Origin: CAZSPL01 sp964608735
Lineage (GTDB): Bacteria; JAJVIF01; JAPKYR01; CAZSPL01
NCBI GenBank assembly: GCA_964608735.1
Contig: CAZSPL010000223.1
Location: 1 to 5,842, forward strand
Direction of reading: 5' to 3'
DNA: 5,842 nt
Below the pieces are notes generated by a model. The model was not told the origin of the DNA. It searched no databases and worked only from the letters and a program-made list of their open reading frames with translations. Shown here piece by piece: positions 1 through 5,651 of this stretch. Position 1 is the stretch's first letter, and the number at the start of each line of letters is the position of its first letter. The translations under genes and the position numbers were made by a program.

Positions 1-124
1 CCCAGTCGGCTTTGGCAAGGCCGTACTCCCAGTTGGAATAGGAGAATTCATCTTCATCCCGTGCCCATGGCTTCAGGCGTGATGCGCGACGTCGAACCAG
101 ATTCTTGTAGATTGATTGAAGCAC
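1..124 (-). CDS. Partial hypothetical protein, 5' end only, runs off the left edge
   Basis: I do not recognise this protein. The minus-strand frame is open from base 187 to the window edge. Its downstream half has codon choice typical of the other genes here, with many codons ending in C or G, and encodes an acidic, aromatic-rich stretch (DEDEFSYSNWEYGLAKADW) preceded by a basic segment (LVRRRASRLKPW). The start is unresolved. GTG at 124-122 is used here, giving 41 visible residues; CTG at 166-164 would add 14 more. Neither has a convincing Shine-Dalgarno site and no in-frame ATG exists. The gene would be divergent from the PIN-TRAM gene and share its upstream region. The 17 bp tandem repeat lies just upstream of the chosen start. 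Two plus-strand frames are also open over parts of 1-150, so coding on this strand is likely rather than proven. The 3' part lies outside the window. Confidence 0.4.
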   Translation of the reverse strand, partial: MLQSIYKNLVRRRASRLKPWARDEDEFSYSNWEYGLAKADW

Positions 125-148
125 CGAGCATATATTATCAGAAACCGT

Positions 149-182
149 GTTGAAGGAGATAATCAGTTGAAGGATATAATCA
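149..182. repeat. Tandem direct repeat, 2 x 17 bp
   Basis: Two adjacent copies, GTTGAAGGAGATAATCA (149-165) and GTTGAAGGATATAATCA (166-182), match at 16 of 17 positions; only 158 (G) and 175 (T) differ. The repeat lies in the AT-rich stretch between the left-edge minus-strand gene and the PIN-TRAM gene. It could be a recent slippage duplication or a pair of protein-binding sites. The unit is not a multiple of 3, so it would shift the frame if it lay inside a coding region. On the plus strand the first copy contains an AAGGAG Shine-Dalgarno-like core. Confidence 0.9.
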
Positions 183-314
183 ATTTTTTATGCCGGATTC
201 CAACCATTCGGACGAGTTATGAGTCTAATGATTTGTAGTCCAATGGCCGGTGAAGGGGTGGACAATAGTATAATGATGTGATAGATTAAATGGTTAGCGT
301 TTTTCAGGGGTTCA

Positions 315-343
315 TTGACGATTATAATATATTATTATTTATT
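315..343 (+). promoter_or_regulatory. Candidate promoter of the PIN-TRAM gene
   Basis: A -35-like TTGACG (315-320) is followed after 17 bp by a weak -10-like TTTATT (338-343), which would start transcription near 350 and leave a leader of roughly 34 bases. A consensus TATAAT also lies at 323-328 and another at 269-274, but neither has a good -35 box at the right distance. The exact promoter is therefore uncertain; that one lies in this block is likely. Confidence 0.35.
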
Positions 344-370
344 ATAACTTTTAATTATTTAACTATTATA
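321..370. other. AT-only block in the 125-383 intergenic region
   Basis: Forty-eight of these 50 bases are A or T; the exceptions are C at 348 and 363. This contrasts sharply with the GC-leaning genes on either side. It ends just before the GGGGG ribosome binding site (373-377) of the PIN-TRAM gene. It probably serves as an easily melted promoter and leader region. Apart from this block, the tandem repeat and the promoter-like boxes, I see no gene or structured RNA between 125 and 383. Confidence 0.7.
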
Positions 371-383
371 CCGGGGGTTCATA

Positions 384-1505
384 ATGAGCCTTAATTTCAT
401 GCGAATCATCTGTTTCATTTTCGGAGGAATTATCGGGTACGCCATCAGCAGATTCTCCGAGTCTAGGCTCCAGTCCTGGCAGAGCTTCCCGAACCAGTCA
501 GGCCTTATAATCGCTTTCGCCCTCATGGGCTTCATTTTCGCGTCGCTGGTATTCCGCTATGTCCTCAGGTTCAATGAGTGGTTCCTGAAGGTCATCGCGC
601 GTTCGAGCGGCCCGAAGATAATGTCCGGGCTTATCGGCGGCGTGATAGGGCTTACATTCAGCTTCGTAATCAACAGCTACCTTCTCGCCGCATTGTTCCT
701 CGAACTTCCAGAGGAATACTACGGCCTCAAGGTGCTGATAACATTTTCAGTGGCATTCGTGAGCATCTACATATTCACGTTCCTGCTTTCGAACGTAAAC
801 CTCGGTTTCGGTGGCGAGGGGGCCGACGGCGGCTCGCCGGTGGCGAAGATCCTCGACACGAACATCATCATCGACGGGCGCATATCGGACATATGCAAGA
901 CGAGCTTCCTCGAAGGGCCGATTATCATCCCGGCGTCGGTACTGAAGGAACTGCAGAAACTGGCCGATTCATCCGATTCGCTGAAACGCAACCGGGGACG
1001 TCTCGGGTTGGACAACCTTAACAAGATGCAGGAAGACCCCGAGATATCGGTGGAGATCTACGACGATTTCAGCGAGCGTGACGATGACGCCCCCGAGGTA
1101 GACGCGCATCTCATTGCCGTCGCCAAGGCTCTTGGCGGGAAGATCGTGACCAACGACTACAATCTGAACAAGGTCGCGGTCCTGCAGGGAGTCGAAGTAC
1201 TGAATATCAACGAACTGGCGAACGCCCTGAAGCCCGTGTTCCTTCCCGGGGAAGAACTTTCCGTGCAGATAATCAAGTACGGCCGCGAAGCCGGGCAGGG
1301 CGTGGCATATCTCCCCGATGGCACGATGATAGTCGTCGAGGGTGGCGACGCCTACATCGGCAAGGATGTCGCGGTGGCGGTGACATCCATGCTGCAGACT
1401 GTCGCGGGACGCCTCATCTTCGCCAAGCCGCATACGGGAAAATCACACGGTGAACCCATCGACCTCGGAACAAAGCTGGGGGAGATTAAGACGGCCGAGG
1501 AGTAG
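384..1505 (+). CDS. yacL: YacL-family membrane-anchored PIN-TRAM domain protein
   Basis: The 373-residue protein has the YacL layout: four hydrophobic segments (about 6-22, 40-60, 80-104, 115-136), then a cytoplasmic PIN nuclease domain (about 153-282) and a C-terminal TRAM domain (about 284-346). The PIN acidic residues are all visible: D158 in LDTN, D164 in IDGR, E189 in LKEL, D240 in VDAHLI and D258 in TNDYN, so a metal-dependent nuclease site looks intact. TRAM is a small RNA-binding fold, so the family is inferred to be a membrane-tethered RNase; its in vivo target is not something I can state. The ATG at 384 is preceded by GGGGG at 373-377 with a 6-base gap. In Bacillus this gene lies immediately before ispD and ispF. 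Here the same order is kept but a minus-strand gene intervenes. Transcription should end at the hairpin about 40 bases downstream. Confidence 0.93.
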   Translation: MSLNFMRIICFIFGGIIGYAISRFSESRLQSWQSFPNQSGLIIAFALMGFIFASLVFRYVLRFNEWFLKVIARSSGPKIMSGLIGGVIGLTFSFVINSYLLAALFLELPEEYYGLKVLITFSVAFVSIYIFTFLLSNVNLGFGGEGADGGSPVAKILDTNIIIDGRISDICKTSFLEGPIIIPASVLKELQKLADSSDSLKRNRGRLGLDNLNKMQEDPEISVEIYDDFSERDDDAPEVDAHLIAVAKALGGKIVTNDYNLNKVAVLQGVEVLNINELANALKPVFLPGEELSVQIIKYGREAGQGVAYLPDGTMIVVEGGDAYIGKDVAVAVTSMLQTVAGRLIFAKPHTGKSHGEPIDLGTKLGEIKTAEE

Positions 1506-1543
1506 CTCTTTCGGCGGATAATGAATTACATGATTGACTATCC

Positions 1544-1568
1544 ATCCGGCTCACCGAGCCGGATTTTT
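1544..1568 (+). terminator. Intrinsic terminator after the PIN-TRAM gene
   Basis: A perfect 9 bp GC-rich stem, ATCCGGCTC (1544-1552) with GAGCCGGAT (1556-1564), closes on an ACC loop and is followed by a T run at 1564-1568. It begins 38 bases after the PIN-TRAM stop codon. The convergent minus-strand gene ends at 1578, so its transcript would include the same hairpin, but there is no T run on that side and termination there would be weaker. Confidence 0.9.
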
Positions 1569-1577
1569 CATTCCTGA

Positions 1578-3305
1578 TTACCCGGCGCCTGCGTATCCCT
1601 TCACCGGGGTCAGCACATGATACACCTGCCCGGCGACCTCTATCTCCTCGAGTTCGATGAAATGTATTCCGAAGAAATCGGCCATTTCCGTGGGTTGTAT
1701 GTCCACCCGGTAACGCTGATTGACCCATTCGATTTTTTCGGGGGAGTTTAACACGTCGTCATGCACAACCACTACACCGCCGTTTTCGACGCTGCTCCTG
1801 AAAAATCGTTCGACTTCCGCCGGATCGCGCCTGAGAGCGGCTACAAGGTCGATTACGCGCGTGACCGAGCATTGAGTGAAGTACCTGGTGTACTTGATGC
1901 GGTAATCGTCATCCATCGCGCTCAGGTAGACAATCCGGTCATGGGGGCCGAAATTCCCGGCAAGAGCGTGGGCTTCGGACAGATAGGGATTCGAAGCGGG
2001 ATTGCTGCACGGCGCGAATTTCAGCGTAAGGTTGAGCAATATCAGCAATGCAACGGCAAGCCATATTATTGCCGCCTTGAATGCGGGTTTTGGTGCCTGC
2101 TTGAAATCCGATTCGAGGACGGGAGCGATAAGGAGAATCCATCCGGGGAGATAGAGGATCCGGTAGTTGAACCAGTCGGGTGTGAAGATGAATGAGAAGA
2201 TGAATATCGGAAGGGCGCTCAGGATGCCGATTGTCTGGGCAGGTTTACGGCATCGCGAGCGGAGCCAGGAAATCAGACCCCGCAAGGTTGTGATGAAAAT
2301 GAACGCCAGCACCAAAATCCGCCCTGCCTCGGCGAGCACTCCGGGAAACCCGGTGATGGCTGAATTCGTGTAGGAATTTGCTGCAGGAGCCAGGTGGAGA
2401 TCCAGTTCGCCCCGCCATGACCGCGTAAGGGATTCCGATAATCCCAGCGCCCAGTATCGCGCTGAAGTGATGTAGGAGTGCTGCCATTCGAGGAAACCGT
2501 TCAAATCGGTTATTCCCTTGAGCCATACCACAAGGAGCAGGAATACACATATTCCGACCACGATTACCGTCAGCAGGAAGATCAATACCAGCGGCCACCT
2601 GTCTTTGTTCCCGCCGACGGATACAACGAACAGGGCGGGCAGGATGAGAACCGCGTTCAACTCGCTGAAAGAAATCGCGGCAATGACCAAGAGCGCCATC
2701 AAAATGATGAAGGGTGTTTTCCGGGCTTTTAGCGGCAAAAATGTGAATCCGACGATCGCTGAGAGCGTGATGACATGAAAGGCCAGCGCCGCGGAGTTCT
2801 GGTTTGGGGTGGTGCTGAAATACCACACGCCGTTGGAGAAGGCGAATAACCCGAGGCCCGCAAAGACAGTACGCAGGCTGAATCCGGCGGCGCGGAGTGT
2901 CAGGGCGGCGGCGATGCATCCGGCGATGCCGAAAAATACCGACCATGCGTGCAGGAGACCGAGGCCGGTGATTCCGGATGTCAGCCCTCCGAGCGCCCGG
3001 AAGATGAACTGCGGGAGCAACGGGTAGAGCGCATGGTGGGGCCGCACAATCCAACCCGCTTGTGTTTCGATGTCGTATGCGTCAACGAGCCCATCCGAAA
3101 AATATTGGTAGCACGGCATCGCGATGAAAACCAGTGCAACGAACAGGCATCCCAGCATGACCGGTAGTATCCCGGCTTGCGGCTTCCTGATATCCGATGC
3201 AGGCGTTCCCATCGCGGCAAATGCTATCACCCGCCATGGCGCGTTACAAGGGCATCGTGTGAGTGGGCAACAGATCTGTGTTCTGAGGATATCAAGCACC
3301 TGCAT
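1578..3305 (-). CDS. Polytopic membrane protein, probable glycosyltransferase-C type
   Basis: The 575-residue protein has about ten hydrophobic helices (roughly 45-66, 95-112, 115-136, 144-163, 172-192, 198-230, 237-262, 327-345, 358-398, 410-430) and a soluble C-terminal region of about 140 residues. After the first helix comes a loop with D75, D78 and E80 (DAYDIETQ), then HHALYPLLP. An acidic D-x-E pair in the first outer loop followed by a His/Pro/Tyr segment is what GT-C lipid-sugar-dependent glycosyltransferases (such as PMT or DUF2723-like proteins) show. That class would transfer sugar from a polyprenyl-phosphate donor to a protein or glycan outside the membrane; this is inference from architecture, and substrate cannot be predicted. 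Start: ATG at 3305 has GGGGA about 6 bases upstream, but the first 31 residues are Cys-rich and not obviously part of the fold, so ATG at 3212 (544 residues) remains possible. It is convergent to yacL and divergent from ispD. Confidence 0.72.
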   Translation of the reverse strand: MQVLDILRTQICCPLTRCPCNAPWRVIAFAAMGTPASDIRKPQAGILPVMLGCLFVALVFIAMPCYQYFSDGLVDAYDIETQAGWIVRPHHALYPLLPQFIFRALGGLTSGITGLGLLHAWSVFFGIAGCIAAALTLRAAGFSLRTVFAGLGLFAFSNGVWYFSTTPNQNSAALAFHVITLSAIVGFTFLPLKARKTPFIILMALLVIAAISFSELNAVLILPALFVVSVGGNKDRWPLVLIFLLTVIVVGICVFLLLVVWLKGITDLNGFLEWQHSYITSARYWALGLSESLTRSWRGELDLHLAPAANSYTNSAITGFPGVLAEAGRILVLAFIFITTLRGLISWLRSRCRKPAQTIGILSALPIFIFSFIFTPDWFNYRILYLPGWILLIAPVLESDFKQAPKPAFKAAIIWLAVALLILLNLTLKFAPCSNPASNPYLSEAHALAGNFGPHDRIVYLSAMDDDYRIKYTRYFTQCSVTRVIDLVAALRRDPAEVERFFRSSVENGGVVVVHDDVLNSPEKIEWVNQRYRVDIQPTEMADFFGIHFIELEEIEVAGQVYHVLTPVKGYAGAG

Positions 3306-3339
3306 CGGCTTCCCCGTTCAGCATTCAGAAGGCTGATAT

Positions 3340-3370
3340 TTGCCGCCCCTGCTCGAAGGGATGCTATAAT
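3340..3370 (+). promoter_or_regulatory. Extended -10 promoter of ispD
   Basis: TATAAT at 3365-3370 is a perfect -10 box and is preceded by TG at 3362-3363, giving the extended form TGCTATAAT. The best -35 is TTGCCG at 3340-3345 with a long 19 bp spacer, tolerable for an extended -10 promoter. Transcription would begin near 3377, leaving a leader of about 29 bases before the ispD TTG. This should drive ispD and the coupled ispF fusion. Confidence 0.72.
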
Positions 3371-3381
3371 GTCCATCCCTT
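3356..3381. repeat. 8 bp inverted repeat framing the ispD -10 box, candidate operator
   Basis: AAGGGATG (3356-3363) and its exact complement CATCCCTT (3374-3381) flank a 10 bp centre that contains the whole TATAAT. The left arm includes the TG of the extended -10 and the right arm covers the predicted start of transcription. No T run follows on either strand, so it does not look like a terminator. A dyad in this position would let a dimeric regulator block RNA polymerase. The regulator is unknown and none is encoded in the window. Confidence 0.55.
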
Positions 3382-3405
3382 GAAATTCTTGGGAAAGGAC
3401 TTGGT

Positions 3406-4128
3406 TTGATCGAGCAACAAAAAGGACATTGGGCGGTCGTCGTGAGCGCGGGAACAGGTGCCCGCATGGGGGGCAACGTATCGAAGGGCCTGCTCAAGCT
3501 TGAGGATATCCCCCTGGTTGCGTTCAGTCTTATGGTATTCCAGATGCACCGCGCCATCGATGCCATCTGCCTTGTGGCGCACCAGAGATGGCTTCATGAG
3601 TACGTCAAGGTCGCCGAGGCATACCATATAGACAAGCTCGAATGCTCCATCCCCGGAGGGCCATCACGCCAGGAATCGGTATACCTCGGCCTCGAGGAGA
3701 TTAGCCCGTTCGCGCGACGTGTGTTCATCCATGACGGAGCCCGGCCGTTCATCGAGGAGCAGGATATTACGAACCTGCTGGAAGCGCTTAGGGATTACCC
3801 CGGTGCGAGCCTCGGTTATCCGATTACGGATACGGTCAAGCGTTGTGATGATAAGGACGTGGTAAAGGAAGAGATATCGAGGGTGGGGCTTATGGGCATG
3901 CAGACCCCACAGGCGTTTCGGTTCAGGGATCTCATGAACGCCCACATCATGGCCCGGAACAAAGGCTGGCACGCGACCGACGATACGTCGCTGCTCACAA
4001 GGATGGGACTTCCCATTAAAATCATCGAGAGCAAGCCGGATAATATCAAGATCACCCACCAGGGAGACATGTATATCGCGGAGCTGATTCTGAGGAAACT
4101 TAGAAAAGCGGGAACGGTGAAACTGTGA
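3406..4128 (+). CDS. ispD: 2-C-methyl-D-erythritol 4-phosphate cytidylyltransferase
   Basis: IspD joins CTP and methylerythritol 4-phosphate into CDP-methylerythritol, releasing pyrophosphate; it is a cytoplasmic MEP-pathway enzyme. The 240-residue length is normal. The nucleotide-binding loop SAGTGARMGG (14-23) supplies R20, with K27 nearby, both at the positions of the known catalytic residues. Also present are GGPSRQESV (84-92), HDGARPF (109-115), TDTVKR (141-146), R159 before MQTPQAF (165-171), ATDD (190-193) and NIKIT (213-217) with the conserved lysine K215. The usual P-K-Q of the first loop reads S-K-G here, a mild deviation. The start is TTG, set by GGGAAAGGA at 3391-3399 with a 6-base gap; no ATG or GTG gives a better fit. 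The last four bases, GTGA, overlap the start of the ispF fusion, implying translational coupling. Expression probably comes from the extended -10 promoter just upstream. Confidence 0.96.
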   Translation: MIEQQKGHWAVVVSAGTGARMGGNVSKGLLKLEDIPLVAFSLMVFQMHRAIDAICLVAHQRWLHEYVKVAEAYHIDKLECSIPGGPSRQESVYLGLEEISPFARRVFIHDGARPFIEEQDITNLLEALRDYPGASLGYPITDTVKRCDDKDVVKEEISRVGLMGMQTPQAFRFRDLMNAHIMARNKGWHATDDTSLLTRMGLPIKIIESKPDNIKITHQGDMYIAELILRKLRKAGTVKL

Positions 4129-5186
4129 GAATAGGTCATGGATTCGATGTTCACAAGCTTGTAAAAGGACGGCGGCTTGTCCTTGGCGGGGTTGAGATCC
4201 CGTTTGACAAAGGGCTTTTGGGGCATTCGGATGCCGATGTTCTCATCCACGCGGCGATGGATGCGGTTCTCGGCGCGCTGGGCACTGATGATATCGGCAC
4301 GCATTTTCCGGACACCGAACCGGCATATAAAGATATTTCATCGATGCTGCTGCTTGAGAAAGTCGTCGCGACGATGCGCGCCGCGAAGTATCACCTCGGG
4401 AACATCGATGTGCTCCTCCATGCCGATCAGCCGAAAGTGAAGGAGTATATTCCATCGATGCGGGCGAATATCGCGCGTGCGTTCGAATGCCACGAGCAGC
4501 GTATAAATGTGAAGGCGACGACTTGGGAAGGGATAGGCTTCGCGGGCGAGGGGCAGGGGATGGCGGCAAGCGCGGTTTGTATTATTGTGCCGGACATGTG
4601 GGATGAAGACAGCGATGAAATTCCATTTGCGGCTCTCCACCTGTTCGACGAGCTATACGCTTCCGACACGCACGCCGTTCCCGCGCCGGCGAAGCCCGGG
4701 AAGTCGGGAGATAAGAAAGCGAAAGCCACTGGAACTAAGCCGGTTAAACAGGTTGGAAGGAAGCCCCGCGTAACAAAATCGAAGGCGTGTATCGCGAATA
4801 TCGCTGGAGCGTCGAAGGGGAATCCGGGTCCCGCGGCGGTGGGGGTTATCGTACGCGACACCGATGGCGTGATTATCGCGGAGTTCGGGGAAGCCATCGG
4901 CGAAGCGACGAATAATGTCGCCGAGTACCGGGCGTTGATACGCGCGCTTGAAGAATGCCGCCTCTTGAAAGCAGGGCAGGTGATAATCCGCACCGACAGC
5001 CAGTTGATGGCGCGGCAGATCGACGGCAGCTACAAGGTGAAGAGCGAGCAATTGCGCGATTTATATGACCGGGCATTGGAACTGCTTGCGGGATTTGAGG
5101 CATTCGAAGTCGCGCATATCCCGCGCGCGGAAAATATGGAAGCCGACAAGCTTGCCAATTCAGCATTGGATAAACGCAAGAAGTAG
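4125..5186 (+). CDS. ispF: IspF (MEcPP synthase) fused to a C-terminal RNase HI-like domain
   Basis: Residues 1-157 are IspF, which cyclises CDP-methylerythritol 2-phosphate to methylerythritol 2,4-cyclodiphosphate and CMP as a zinc-dependent trimer. Zinc ligands D8, H10 and H42 are present, as are D46, D56, K104 and the ATTWE segment (131-135); numbering matches E. coli IspF without gaps. R142 and E144 of the usual GRGEG loop are E142 and Q144 here. Residues about 158-218 form a charged helix-like piece and a Lys/Pro/Ala-rich linker. Residues 220-353 are an RNase HI domain of the short bacterial type, with GASKGNPGP (228-236), TNNVAEY (262-268, E267), TDSQL (290-294, D291), GSYKVK (301-306), HIPR (331-334) and AD (340-341). 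The first catalytic aspartate is replaced by A227 (codon GCT), so cleavage of RNA-DNA hybrids is doubtful. The frame is unbroken and no in-frame start precedes the second domain. Start is GTG within the ispD stop overlap. Confidence 0.93.
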   Translation: MRIGHGFDVHKLVKGRRLVLGGVEIPFDKGLLGHSDADVLIHAAMDAVLGALGTDDIGTHFPDTEPAYKDISSMLLLEKVVATMRAAKYHLGNIDVLLHADQPKVKEYIPSMRANIARAFECHEQRINVKATTWEGIGFAGEGQGMAASAVCIIVPDMWDEDSDEIPFAALHLFDELYASDTHAVPAPAKPGKSGDKKAKATGTKPVKQVGRKPRVTKSKACIANIAGASKGNPGPAAVGVIVRDTDGVIIAEFGEAIGEATNNVAEYRALIRALEECRLLKAGQVIIRTDSQLMARQIDGSYKVKSEQLRDLYDRALELLAGFEAFEVAHIPRAENMEADKLANSALDKRKK

Positions 5187-5205
5187 TCCCCGGTTCGCTT
5201 ACACG

Positions 5206-5214
5206 TGGTAAAAT
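5206..5214 (+). promoter_or_regulatory. Extended -10 promoter element of rnpB
   Basis: TGGTAAAAT (5206-5214) is a TGn plus TAAAAT extended -10 box. It sits 7 bases before 5221, the first base of helix P1, so it predicts the RNA 5' end exactly. No good -35 box is seen; that region overlaps the stop codon of the ispF fusion. No terminator lies between that stop and rnpB, so read-through from the ispD operon is also possible. Confidence 0.62.
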
Positions 5215-5220
5215 ATCGAT

Positions 5221-5587
<367 letters not shown>

Positions 5588-5610
5588 CCGATTAACCGGC
5601 AAGGGTTTGC

Positions 5611-5640
5611 AGGATTACGGAAGATAGCTTCTATTGTCCT
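5611..5640 (+). other. Imperfect hairpin between rnpB and hicB
   Basis: AGGA (5611-5614) pairs with TCCT (5637-5640) and GAAG (5620-5623) with CTTC (5628-5631) around an ATAG loop; the middle contains mismatches and G-T pairs. There is no T run directly after it, so it is a poor intrinsic terminator. It ends exactly where the hicB ribosome binding site begins (5641), so it may act as an RNA processing or stability element. Confidence in any function is low. Confidence 0.25.
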
Positions 5641-5651
5641 GGAGGTGCTTT

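Noticed and set aside
1..150. Plus-strand frames open at the left edge (stops at 80-82 and 151-153), possibly the tail of an upstream gene
   Set aside because: Codon choice is less like the other genes than in the minus-strand frame, and neither translation is recognisable; kept only as an alternative.
125..383. Search for a CRISPR array, tRNA or insertion-sequence ends in the gene-free stretch
   Set aside because: Only one two-copy repeat without spacers, no cloverleaf, and no terminal inverted repeats were seen.
969..1433. 154-codon minus-strand reading frame opposite yacL
   Set aside because: It is opposite intact PIN and TRAM motifs, with no ribosome site or recognisable product.
2245..3054. 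269-codon minus-strand reading frame in the membrane gene
   Set aside because: Same strand but another frame; Arg/Pro/His-rich translation without membrane segments, while the overlapping 575-codon frame has a coherent membrane topology.
4121..4130. Possible IspD-IspF fusion
   Set aside because: IspD ends at a real TGA (4126-4128) and IspF starts at GTG 4125 in a different frame; they are overlapping separate genes.
4427..4993. 188-codon minus-strand reading frame inside the ispF fusion
   Set aside because: It is the complement of conserved IspF and RNase HI motifs; open by codon bias only.
5607..5635. Promoter for hicB: TTGCAG (5607-5612) and TCTATT (5630-5635) with a 17 bp spacer
   Set aside because: The -10 is weak and the implied transcript start falls inside the ribosome binding site.
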